Source of the DNA: Methylorubrum rhodinum
GTDB lineage: Bacteria; Pseudomonadota; Alphaproteobacteria; Rhizobiales; Beijerinckiaceae
NCBI RefSeq assembly: GCF_014199935.1
Contig: NZ_JACHOP010000004.1
Coordinates: 62,001-126,000 of the forward strand
DNA length: 64,000 nucleotides
Direction: 5' to 3'
This document shows, one piece after another, positions 56,719 through 64,000 of this stretch. The notes under the pieces are model-generated. The model did no database searches. It saw only the letters and a program-made list of their open reading frames with translations, and was not told the origin of the DNA. Position 1 is the stretch's first letter. Each line of letters begins with the position of its first letter. The translations under genes were made by a program, and so were the position numbers.

Positions 56719-59700
56719 TCAGCCGCCCGCCGAGCGCCGCGCCAGGGCGACGACCTGATCGGGCGTCGGCGGATTGGCCGGATGGTGGCTGAGGCAGAGC
56801 GGGGTGCGCAGCTTGAACGGGCGCCCCGAACCTTCCGTGGCGAAGTAGAACTCGCCCGCCCCGAGCCGGCCGATATCGGCCCCGCTCCCGCCGCTCGCGG
56901 CCAGGATCTCCTGGGCCGCCGCGATGGTCGCCGGCGCGCTCTGGCGGCCGAAGAACTGCGTGGTGCAGTTCGAGACGACCTGATTGTGGATGCCCCGCGG
57001 CACCTGCGTCGCGACGATCATGCCGAGGCCGTACTTGCGCCCCTGCGCCACGAGCTTGATCCCGCTGCTCAGGCTCGCGGTGCCCTTGCCCGAGGGCAGG
57101 AAGGTCTGGGCCTCGTCCACCACGTAGAGCATGCCCCGCGGCGAGGGGTTCTTCTTGATCCAGCCGAACAGCGTCATCTGCAGCCGGTTGACGAAGTCCT
57201 CGCGGGCCGCGTCGGAACCAAGGCCGGACAGATTCACCACCGAGACGCGGGTTTTCGCGGCGTCCGGGCCCTGGAACAGTTTCGCGGGGTCGAGCACCGC
57301 GCCCTCGACCCGCAGGAGCGGGTTGGTGGCGACGGCAGCGCGGAGTTGATCGGCCATGTCGGCGGCAAGCTTCTGGGCGCTGCCGATGTCGCTGACCCCG
57401 TCCGGCAGGTCGGAGAGCAGGGCCGTGAAGTTCGCAAGCGTCCCGCCGCCCTTCTTCGCGAAGCGGCGCAGCGCGCCCGCGAGCACGCCGCGCTGGAGGT
57501 TCTTCGTCGCGTTGGCGAGCGGCCCTAGGGTCTCGGCGGCCATTTCGATCGCGTGCTGGCGCTCGTCCGGGTCCTCGCCGATCCCGGAAAAGTCCGGCAT
57601 CGCGGGCAGGAACAGCGGGTTGCCCGCGCGGACGCCCGGCGTCCACACCGTCACCTCGACGCTCACCCGGTAGCGGGCCGCCTTGGCGTCGTCCTCGGCC
57701 GTGAAGGCCGTCGGCCGATCGGGCCAGGAATCGCCCAGCCGCGACAGGTCGTTATTGGGATCGACCACGATGGCCGGAATGCCGGCGAGCGCCGCCTCCT
57801 CGACGAGCCGGCGCAGCAGCACCGACTTGCCCGAGCCGGACCCGGCGATGATGGCGGTGTGCCGAGGCAGCAGCCGCAGCGGCAGCGCCACCGGCGGCGC
57901 GTCGGGCGCGATCCGGTGCCCGACCGGAATGGCGTCCGGCGCTGGCCTATCGGGTTGCACCGCGGGCGGCTTGTCCCGATTCTCTCCATGAACCTCCGAG
58001 GCGCGCGTGTCCGGCCGTGCGATCGGAGCCGTCTCCTGCGGCGGCCCCGGCGGGGTCGAAGCGGGCTCTCCGGCGAGTCCTGCCGCACGAAAGAAGTCGG
58101 TGGCGAGCAGCGGTTGCTCGGCGCGCAGCCAGCGCTCGAACCGGTCGAACCGGCCCTCGGCGGTCGCCCGCTCGCGCAAGGAACGCAGGGCGGCGAAGGT
58201 GCGCAGATCGTCGTCGTTCGGATCAATCAGGATGCCGCCCGCGGCCAGGAAGGCTTCGAAGAGTTGGCGGGTCTTGGCCCCGCTCGGCACCGGCCCGCGG
58301 CGCACCACGAGCAAATCGCGCCCCGGAATGCGGGTCGAGATGCCCGAGGCGGTCAGCGCCGCCCGCAGCCGGGCCTGGAAGGCGATGGCGTTCTGCTGCG
58401 GCAGAGCCCGGTAGCAGACATGGCGCTCGCGGTCGTTCTCGTCCCGGTGGATGAAGGTCAGCCGCCCGTGCAGCGGCGGGATTCGTTGTTCCGGCTCGCC
58501 CTTGCTGGCGATGTCGAGGGCGTCGTCGGGATCGTCCTCTATGGCGTAGAGGTCGAAGGCGGCGCGCAGCAACTCGCCCAGCGTATTCTCGTCGTCGGCG
58601 AGCAGGCCGCCGATCTCGGCGGCGCGCTTCTCGGCGGCGAGGTCGAAGCGCTCGACCTCCGGCGGCGCCTTGGGCGGCTCGGCGTCGATGAGGCTTGTGC
58701 ATTCCGCGGCCTCGCCCCGGGCGAGGCAATCGCGACGGAACGCGTCGCAGCGCATCAGGATCGTGCGCGGCATCATGCCGAGCTCGGCGGCGCGCGTGAT
58801 CGCGGCCTCCGAGAAGGGCCATGTCGGGGTGGGCGGCTCGAAGCCGGCGTCCCGGTAGGCCGGCGCGAGCCGGCCGCGGATCAGCGCATCCGCCGCCGCA
58901 CGGTCGTTCATGCCGACGAGAATGTCCGGTGCCTCGAACCGGTCGCGCGAGGATCTCAGGCCCCATTCCTGGAGCTTCATCCACGAATCCGACAGGCACG
59001 CCACCACCGTCATGCCGCGGCCGGCCCCGTCGTGCAGTTCGAGCAGTCCCGCGGCCAAGACCTTGGCCAGCGGCGTCGCCTCCTCGAAATCGTCGGTCGC
59101 CACCGAGCGGCTCGCGTCGATCACGCCGTCGATCTGGTCGAGGGCGACGAGGGTCGGTCCGCTCAGGCCCATGATCCAGGACAAGCCGCGCACGATCTCG
59201 ATCGGCGCGGGCGGGGGCGTGCGGAAGCCGAGGGCGGCGCGCTCGGACGGGTCGGCCTCGTAGCCCTGGAGCCAGGCATGGGCGAGGCCGACGGCGGAGA
59301 GGTCGCTCGCCCGCAGCAGGCAGAGGGCGCGGAACACGTCCTGATGCTTGAGGGCGTTGCCGGCATCGACGCTCATCAGCGCCTTGACCAGGAGATCGAC
59401 GATCTTGCGCGCGTCGATGTTGGGCGTGTCGAAGGCCTGCTCGACCTGCCGCTCGACGTTGAAGCGGCGGGCGACGCCGGCCAGGACCGCGTCCGACTGG
59501 CGGCGCCCGTCCGGCATGGTCTTGAGCAGCGCCGTGACGAAGCTCAGCGCGGCGCTGCGCCAGAAATCGGTGAGCCCGAGCACGTCGAGCAGGACGAACC
59601 AGCCGCCCGATTGCCAGACCTCCCGGCGCAACTGCCCGATCAGGTGCGTCTTACCGATGCCCGACTGGCCGACGAGCGTCCGCCCCAGGGGCCGGCTGCC

Positions 59701-59853
59701 CGGATCGCGCGGCTTGCGATGAAGCTCGGCGACCAGACGCGGCACCAGGGCGTCGTTCGGGCCGCCGGTCGGCTCGGCGTCGAGCCAGACGCTGTCGAGG
59801 GTGCGCACCCAGTCGAAATCGACCCGGCGCAGGGCGTCGAGGGCTTGGCTCAT
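56719..59853 (-). CDS. Double-ATPase protein with C-terminal HerA/VirB4-like translocase domain
   Basis: A 1044-residue protein. The N-terminal half is an AAA/STAND-like ATPase: Walker A VGQSGIGKTHL at about 62-72 and Walker B-like LVALDQIDG near 230. The C-terminal third is a HerA-type DNA translocase: Walker A IIAGSGSGKSVLLRRL at about 670, LYVVDEAQTFLPSGKGTASL at about 909, and an arginine-containing end (ILAASGGSGADIGRL). Between them lie about 300 less conserved residues. It overlaps the upstream gene by four bases in a three-gene operon with a nuclease. It resembles the motor of HerA-nuclease defence systems, but I do not recognise the exact architecture. Confidence 0.85.
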   Translation of the reverse strand: MSQALDALRRVDFDWVRTLDSVWLDAEPTGGPNDALVPRLVAELHRKPRDPGSRPLGRTLVGQSGIGKTHLIGQLRREVWQSGGWFVLLDVLGLTDFWRSAALSFVTALLKTMPDGRRQSDAVLAGVARRFNVERQVEQAFDTPNIDARKIVDLLVKALMSVDAGNALKHQDVFRALCLLRASDLSAVGLAHAWLQGYEADPSERAALGFRTPPPAPIEIVRGLSWIMGLSGPTLVALDQIDGVIDASRSVATDDFEEATPLAKVLAAGLLELHDGAGRGMTVVACLSDSWMKLQEWGLRSSRDRFEAPDILVGMNDRAAADALIRGRLAPAYRDAGFEPPTPTWPFSEAAITRAAELGMMPRTILMRCDAFRRDCLARGEAAECTSLIDAEPPKAPPEVERFDLAAEKRAAEIGGLLADDENTLGELLRAAFDLYAIEDDPDDALDIASKGEPEQRIPPLHGRLTFIHRDENDRERHVCYRALPQQNAIAFQARLRAALTASGISTRIPGRDLLVVRRGPVPSGAKTRQLFEAFLAAGGILIDPNDDDLRTFAALRSLRERATAEGRFDRFERWLRAEQPLLATDFFRAAGLAGEPASTPPGPPQETAPIARPDTRASEVHGENRDKPPAVQPDRPAPDAIPVGHRIAPDAPPVALPLRLLPRHTAIIAGSGSGKSVLLRRLVEEAALAGIPAIVVDPNNDLSRLGDSWPDRPTAFTAEDDAKAARYRVSVEVTVWTPGVRAGNPLFLPAMPDFSGIGEDPDERQHAIEMAAETLGPLANATKNLQRGVLAGALRRFAKKGGGTLANFTALLSDLPDGVSDIGSAQKLAADMADQLRAAVATNPLLRVEGAVLDPAKLFQGPDAAKTRVSVVNLSGLGSDAAREDFVNRLQMTLFGWIKKNPSPRGMLYVVDEAQTFLPSGKGTASLSSGIKLVAQGRKYGLGMIVATQVPRGIHNQVVSNCTTQFFGRQSAPATIAAAQEILAASGGSGADIGRLGAGEFYFATEGSGRPFKLRTPLCLSHHPANPPTPDQVVALARRSAGG

Positions 59854-60599
59854 GATTGGATCCAGAGGAGGTGGAACGGCTCGCCGGCCGGGCTGTAGGC
59901 GGCCGCGCGCTCGGCCGCGTCGAGGGATTTCGGGTCGGTGAACTGGCTCAGCCGCGCGCGCGCGTCGCCCTTAAGGATCGCGGCGAGGCCGGCATCGACC
60001 GTCGCCCGGTCGAGATCGGAGAGGCGGGCGCGCAGCGCGCTCAGCCGCACCGCCGTGGCCCGCTCGCCGCCGGTGATCGCCAGATAGGCATCCTCGATCC
60101 TGGCCCGGAGCGTCTTCGGCGTGAGCGTCTTCGGCGTGAGCGATTTGGCGGACTTGGTCTCCGGAGCGCGTCTCGGCTTCGGCGCAGTCTTCGGCTTGGC
60201 TGCGGTCTTCTTGTCCGCATCCTTCCTGACGGGTCGCTTGGCTTTCGCGGCGGGCGGGGGCGCGGCCTCCGGTTCGGGCGCGAGCCCGACGAGGTCGGCG
60301 AGCGTCGCGCCGGTGGCGTCGAGATGCCGGTGGATCAGGGCGAGCCAGTCCTGCAGGACGCGGGCGCCGGGCGGCAGCGGATCGCGCATGTGATCGGCGG
60401 CCCAGGCCCAGCCGCGATCGGTCACCGTGAGCCGGAGCGAGCGGCCCTGCCGGGCCGCCTCGACGTAGCGGCCTGCGATCAGGGCCTCGCGGTCGGCCCT
60501 GTCGATCTTCGGCGCGACCTCGCTCTGGAGGGCGCCGCCGTGGCGGCCCAGCAGGCACCAGAGGATCAGCGCCTGCTTCGGCGTCGGCGTGTCGGTCAT
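59850..60599 (-). CDS. Winged-helix-like basic protein of the nuclease/HerA operon
   Basis: 249 residues. The N-terminal 100 residues (TPKQALILWCLLGRHGGALQ, then VTDRGWAWAADHM) look like a winged-helix domain that senses or binds DNA. A lysine/alanine/proline-rich linker (about 125-165; KAKRPVRKDADKKTAAKPKT) follows, with a direct repeat SLTPKTLTPKTL. A second helical domain (about 170-249) ends in EPFHLLWIQS. It overlaps both neighbours by four bases (ATGA at both ends). The role is inferred to be DNA recognition or an adaptor for the ATPase and nuclease. Confidence 0.78.
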   Translation of the reverse strand: MTDTPTPKQALILWCLLGRHGGALQSEVAPKIDRADREALIAGRYVEAARQGRSLRLTVTDRGWAWAADHMRDPLPPGARVLQDWLALIHRHLDATGATLADLVGLAPEPEAAPPPAAKAKRPVRKDADKKTAAKPKTAPKPRRAPETKSAKSLTPKTLTPKTLRARIEDAYLAITGGERATAVRLSALRARLSDLDRATVDAGLAAILKGDARARLSQFTDPKSLDAAERAAAYSPAGEPFHLLWIQS

Positions 60600-61636
60600 C
60601 GGCTCGGTGTCTCCCCGTATGGACGGCGCAGCCGGACCACGTCGCGGATCTTCTCGATCGCGCGGGCGAGGTCCGTCTCGACCTGACGGTTGGTGAGGCG
60701 CAGGACCAGATAGCCTGCCGCCAGAAGCGCGTAGTCGCGGTGACGGTCGGCCTCGAACACCGCCGGCGCGCGATGCTCGGGCCCGTCGAGTTCGACCACG
60801 ACGCGGTGGGCCCGGCAGAGCAGGTCGACCCGGACTCTCGATTCGTGTCCCGGCAGCGTCACCGCCTCGTTGCCCGAGAACAGGCCGGCGAGTTCGGCAT
60901 CGCGGGCGAGCGCCGCCTCGACCCGGCGCTCGACGGCGCTGGCCGGATGGGCCCGCGAGGACGGAGGCAGCGGCGGGGGAACGAAGCGCGCGGCGAGCGG
61001 GGCGGTCTCGCGCTCGATCGCCACGGCACCGTAGAGGATGCGGTCGTAGGGCGGCGTGTCCGGCGGGGCGGCGGGCAGGGCGGCGACGATCGTCGCCCCG
61101 GCGCCCGCGCACCAGCCGAGCGCCTCGATCACCGGCCCGGCCCGAACCGGGGAGGCCGAATCGATCTCGGCGACGAGGATCAGCCCGGCCGGGTCGATGG
61201 CGAGCAGGAGCTGGGCGAGCTCGAGTTCGCGGGCCGCCCGGCGGAACCGGGGTGGCCGCCCCTGGCCGACGCGCTTGACCGCCGCCCGCCGCCACGGGCC
61301 GGAGATGCGGGGATCGGCGGTCTCGCCCGGCGCGTCCCCGCCGTACCGGTCCGGCCAGCGAAGGAGCGCGAGTTCGGCGAGGTCGTCGAGCAGCCGGTCG
61401 AGGATCGCCCCGGCACCCTGCAGGCCGTCCGCCGCCAGCAGCAGGGCGCCGCGGGCGGGATCCAGGATGTCCATGAGGCGGTCGGCGCCGAGGCCGATCA
61501 CGGTGAGCCGGCCGCCGGGCGCGAGGCAGGCGACGCGCCCTGCCACGTCCGCGAGGACGAGCCGCGGCCGGGCCGGCGGGCCGAACGGGGCGGAGGACTG
61601 CACGGGCCGAAGACTCTCCCGGCGCCGGGCTTCCAT
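60596..61636 (-). CDS. DUF559/Vsr-like endonuclease domain protein
   Basis: 346 residues. The C-terminal 120 residues carry a PD-(D/E)xK-type nuclease core of the DUF559/very-short-patch group: RVRVDLLCRAHRVVVELDG, EH, and FEADRHRDYALLAAGYLVLRLT. The N-terminal 220 residues are alanine/leucine-rich and unrecognised (GGRLTVIGLGADRLMDIL...). It starts at ATG 61636 and is the first gene of a three-gene operon, overlapping the winged-helix gene by four bases. It presumably nicks or cuts DNA under control of the HerA-like motor. Confidence 0.8.
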   Translation of the reverse strand: MEARRRESLRPVQSSAPFGPPARPRLVLADVAGRVACLAPGGRLTVIGLGADRLMDILDPARGALLLAADGLQGAGAILDRLLDDLAELALLRWPDRYGGDAPGETADPRISGPWRRAAVKRVGQGRPPRFRRAARELELAQLLLAIDPAGLILVAEIDSASPVRAGPVIEALGWCAGAGATIVAALPAAPPDTPPYDRILYGAVAIERETAPLAARFVPPPLPPSSRAHPASAVERRVEAALARDAELAGLFSGNEAVTLPGHESRVRVDLLCRAHRVVVELDGPEHRAPAVFEADRHRDYALLAAGYLVLRLTNRQVETDLARAIEKIRDVVRLRRPYGETPSR

Positions 61637-61808
61637 CCAGGGGCGCGCGGCCCGGTCGCATGTAGCGGATTTGGAGCACAGGTTGTCGCCGCTGGCTACC
61701 CGGTTGTCTCGCTCGGTTCGCCTTCCGATACGAAAGCGCGCGCGGCGGGTTGACGCCGCCGCCGCCTGCGGCTTCGCTCGCCCGGATCAATGGGAGACTG
61801 CCCCTTCG

Positions 61809-62600
61809 ATGAGCGTCGTCGATCTCGCCCGGTTCATGGAAGACCTCGCCACCCAGTCGGGAGCGGCGATCCTGCCGTTCTTCCGGGCGCATTTCGGCCT
61901 GGACGACAAGTCCCACGGCACCGGCCACGCCTTCGATCCGGTCACCGAGGCCGACCGCGCGGCGGAAGTCGTGATGCGGCGGATGATCCAGGACCGGTTC
62001 CCGGGCCACGGCATCCTGGGCGAGGAGTTCGGCGCCGAGCGCACCGACGCCGAATGCGTCTGGGTGCTCGACCCGATCGACGGCACCCGCGCCTTCATCT
62101 CCGGCCTGCCGACCTGGGGGACGCTGATCGGGCTGACCCATCACGGCGCGGCGGTGCGCGGGCTGATGCACCAGCCCTACCTGCAGGAGCGATTCCTCGG
62201 CGACGGCAAGACCGCGAGCGTGCGAAGCCCGAAGGGCGAGCGTCCGCTCCACACCCGCCGCTGCGACGCGCTCTCGGGCGCGATCCTCTCCACCACCGAT
62301 CCGCGGCTGTTCGCGGAAGGACAGGAGGCCGAGCGCTACCGCTCGGTCGAGGGCAGCGTGCGGATGTCCCGCTACGGGGCCGATTGCTACGCCTATTGCA
62401 TGCTCGCGGCGGGCCAGATCGACCTCGTGGTCGAGGCCGGCCTGAAGCCCTACGACATCGTCGCGCTGATCCCGATCGTCGAGGGCGCGGGCGGCGTCGT
62501 CACCGCCTGGGACGGCGGCCCGGCCACCGGCGGCGGCCGGATCGTGGCGGCGGGCAGCCCGCGCCTGCACGAGGCGGCGCTGAAGCGGCTCAACCCGTAG
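61809..62600 (+). CDS. Inositol monophosphatase family phosphatase (histidinol-phosphatase HisN-like)
   Basis: A 263-residue Mg2+-dependent phosphatase. Metal-binding motifs are GEEFG (about 75), WVLDPIDGTRAFISGLPTWG (about 94-113) and the third aspartate in LKPYDIVALIPIVEGAGG. HisN-type members hydrolyse histidinol phosphate, and the GTRAFISG motif favours HisN over inositol phosphatases, but the substrate is not certain. The start is ATG 61809. It diverges from the nuclease operon, and its last 11 bases overlap the convergent hydrolase gene. Confidence 0.87.
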   Translation: MSVVDLARFMEDLATQSGAAILPFFRAHFGLDDKSHGTGHAFDPVTEADRAAEVVMRRMIQDRFPGHGILGEEFGAERTDAECVWVLDPIDGTRAFISGLPTWGTLIGLTHHGAAVRGLMHQPYLQERFLGDGKTASVRSPKGERPLHTRRCDALSGAILSTTDPRLFAEGQEAERYRSVEGSVRMSRYGADCYAYCMLAAGQIDLVVEAGLKPYDIVALIPIVEGAGGVVTAWDGGPATGGGRIVAAGSPRLHEAALKRLNP

Positions 62601-63579
62601 CCGCTGCCCGCTCGCGCGCAGGCGCCTCCGCCATCACCCCATGGCCCGGCACGAACGCGTCGAACGCCGCCCAGAAATCGGCGCGCACCGCGTCGCATTC
62701 CGTCAGGATCTCGTGGCGGGCGCCGGGCAGGACGATGAGATGGCCGGTCTTGAGGCGGGCGGCGAAGCGCTCGATGGCCGGCGTGCTGCACACGGGGTCC
62801 GCGCCGGCCGCGACGATCAGGATCGGCGTGCGGATGCGCCGGATCGTGGCGGGCTTCGCCAGCCGGCGCATCGCCCGGAAGGCGGCGGCGAGCCAGGCGA
62901 CGGTCGGGTCGCCGACGGCACCCGCGCCGACGACGCGGGCGGCCTCGGCGTTGCGCGCGTAGCGGACCGGATCGGTCGAGAGGCGGTTTCCCGAAAACGG
63001 CTTCGTCGCGATCGAGGTCGGCTTGCCGAAGGGGATGTAGCAACGGCCGAGCCCGAGCCGCTGCAGGCCGCGCGACAGCGCCGAGGCGCCCGCCGGCCAG
63101 CGCACCATGCGGATCGCCAGCATCGGCGCGACCGCGACGAGGCGGCGGAACGGCAGCCAGCCCTCGGCCGCGCCGGTCAGCGCCACCGCGCCGCCCATGG
63201 AATGGGCGAGCCCGAAATGCGGCTCCGGCATGGAGGGAACCAGCACCTGCTCGGCGATCGCCAGGAGGTCGAGCCGGTAATCGTCGAAGTGGCGGACATG
63301 GCCCTTGTGCCGGTCGCGCACCTGCCGGCCGGAATCGCCCTGGCCGCGCCAATCGAAGGCGACGACGCAGAAGCCGCGCCCGCGCAGGTCCCGGATCGTC
63401 TCGTAGTACTTCTCGATGAACTCGGCCCGGCCCTGGAGCAGGCAGACCGTGCCCTTCACGGTCCGCGTGGTCGGGCGCCACGTCGCCGCCCGCAGCGGCA
63501 CGCCGTCGGCGGTCTCGACCGGCACGAGCCGAGCCCCCGGCGGGACGGCTTGGCCGGGGGTGGGTCGCAGCGTCAGCAC
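62590..63579 (-). CDS. Alpha/beta hydrolase (lysophospholipase/monoacylglycerol lipase-like)
   Basis: About 329 residues from the GTG at 63579; an upstream GTG at 63720 would add 47 basic residues but would run through the heat-shock promoter region. The nucleophile elbow is GLAHSMGGAVA, the acid is in VAAGADPVCST and the histidine in GARHEILTE. Substrate-pocket features (CLLQGRAEFIEKYYETI, FDWRGQGDSGR) match PldB-like lysophospholipases. It is probably cytoplasmic or membrane-associated. Confidence 0.87.
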   Translation of the reverse strand: MLTLRPTPGQAVPPGARLVPVETADGVPLRAATWRPTTRTVKGTVCLLQGRAEFIEKYYETIRDLRGRGFCVVAFDWRGQGDSGRQVRDRHKGHVRHFDDYRLDLLAIAEQVLVPSMPEPHFGLAHSMGGAVALTGAAEGWLPFRRLVAVAPMLAIRMVRWPAGASALSRGLQRLGLGRCYIPFGKPTSIATKPFSGNRLSTDPVRYARNAEAARVVGAGAVGDPTVAWLAAAFRAMRRLAKPATIRRIRTPILIVAAGADPVCSTPAIERFAARLKTGHLIVLPGARHEILTECDAVRADFWAAFDAFVPGHGVMAEAPARERAAATG

Positions 63580-63627
63580 GGCCGGCTCATCCCCGCATTG
63601 GCCTCGCAAAATTGTCGAAACGGCACT

Positions 63628-63656
63628 CTTGCGCGGTTTTCGAGCCCCACCAATAT
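63628..63656 (+). promoter_or_regulatory. Candidate heat-shock (RpoH-type) promoter
   Basis: CTTGCG at 63628 and CCCCACCAATAT at 63645 resemble the RpoH -35/-10 pattern (CTTGAA, CCCCAT). It is directed at the small heat-shock protein gene about 95 bases downstream. This is a pattern match only. Confidence 0.4.
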
Positions 63657-63749
63657 CACGGATGCGCCGGCCGATACGGCGGCGCGAAGGTCCGGCCCTC
63701 GGGCGGACCTGTTCATACACAGCATGTTGCTTCTTTCGGAGGATATGTG

Positions 63750-64000
63750 ATGCGTCAGTTCGATCTGGCTCCCCTGTACCGTTCCACCGTCGGCTTCGAC
63801 CGCCTGTTCGCGGCCCTCGACGGGTTCGTGAGCGCCGAGCAGGCCCCGACCTACCCGCCCTACAACATCGAGCGCACCGCCGAGAACGTCTATCGCGTGA
63901 CCGTCGCGGTGGCGGGCTTCAACGAGGCCGACCTCTCGATCGAGGTGAAGGAGAACGCCCTCACCATCAAGGGCGAGCGCCCGCCGACCGAGAACAAGGC
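63750..64000 (+). CDS. Small heat-shock protein (Hsp20/IbpA family), 3'-truncated
   Basis: The first 83 residues are visible. The start MRQFDLAPLYRSTVGFDRLF is typical of rhizobial/IbpA-type Hsp20, followed by the beginning of the alpha-crystallin domain (YPPYNIERTAENVYRVTVAV, ALTIKGERP). A strong TCGGAGGATA site precedes the ATG at 63750. It holds unfolded proteins in an ATP-independent way. The window ends inside the gene. Confidence 0.93.
   Translation, partial: MRQFDLAPLYRSTVGFDRLFAALDGFVSAEQAPTYPPYNIERTAENVYRVTVAVAGFNEADLSIEVKENALTIKGERPPTENK

Noticed and set aside
63580..63720. N-terminal extension of the alpha/beta hydrolase to GTG 63720
   Set aside because: The extra 47 residues are basic, lack hydrolase features and overlap the likely heat-shock promoter of the divergent gene.

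Overview
The window is high-GC DNA that looks like an alphaproteobacterium of the Methylobacterium/Methylorubrum group. This is inferred from content, not from a search. The pointers are a lanthanide-type quinoprotein ethanol dehydrogenase (exaF) with its accessory genes, an Irr-type iron control element, an alphaproteobacterial LexA box (GAAC-N7-GAAC) in front of imuA-imuB-dnaE2, and RIME-like palindromic repeats.

Layout. (1) 1-15.5 kb: a hydroxamate-type siderophore locus. It has two NRPS genes (the first cut by the window edge, with three tandem carrier domains), an amino-acid N-monooxygenase, a TonB-dependent receptor behind an Irr-like box, and a GNAT acyltransferase. (2) 15.7-20.1 kb: a tripartite tricarboxylate transporter with two binding proteins. 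(3) 20.8-23 kb: a hybrid GAF/PAS histidine kinase. (4) 23-32.2 kb: the PQQ alcohol-oxidation locus. On the minus strand lie a PQQ-system binding protein, a beta-propeller, a NosR-like flavin/Fe-S membrane protein and ApbE. On the plus strand lie a PedF-type cytochrome c, a MoxJ/XoxJ-like protein and ExaF. (5) 32.3-38.1 kb: the SOS mutasome imuA-imuB-dnaE2. (6) 38.4-48.9 kb: mostly housekeeping genes (pncB, mrp, mobA, gyrA, coaD, two cyclophilins), with palindromic repeats and a GIY-YIG nuclease bracketed by inverted repeat copies. (7) 48.9-53.1 kb: an RNA-repair/Ro60 locus. RtcB ligase and a Ro60 (TROVE) protein lie downstream of a tandem array of structured RNA units that look like bacterial Y RNAs, several containing tRNA-mimic modules. 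(8) 53.2-56.7 kb: an Xre regulator overlapping pxpA, then an AI-2E-family membrane protein. (9) 56.7-61.6 kb: a tightly overlapping three-gene operon (DUF559-like nuclease, basic winged-helix-like protein, double-ATPase HerA-like protein) that looks like an uncharacterised DNA-processing or defence system. (10) 61.8-64 kb: an inositol-phosphatase-family enzyme, an alpha/beta hydrolase and the start of a small heat-shock protein gene.

How the genes work together. The siderophore genes supply N-hydroxylation, N-acylation, peptide assembly and uptake of one chelator, probably under iron (Irr) control. The exaF block supplies a periplasmic alcohol dehydrogenase, its electron acceptor and putative maturation factors, and adds an ApbE-flavinylated membrane electron carrier. 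The Y RNA-Ro60-RtcB block combines RNA quality control with RNA ligation.

The strongest candidate for something undescribed is the seven-unit Y RNA array at 52051-53094. Compensatory changes in its terminal stems are visible by eye, and two units are tRNA mimics cut open at different points of the cloverleaf. The second candidate is the nuclease/wHTH/HerA operon at 56719-61636. Starts were chosen by ribosome-binding sites, overlaps and signal peptides where possible.
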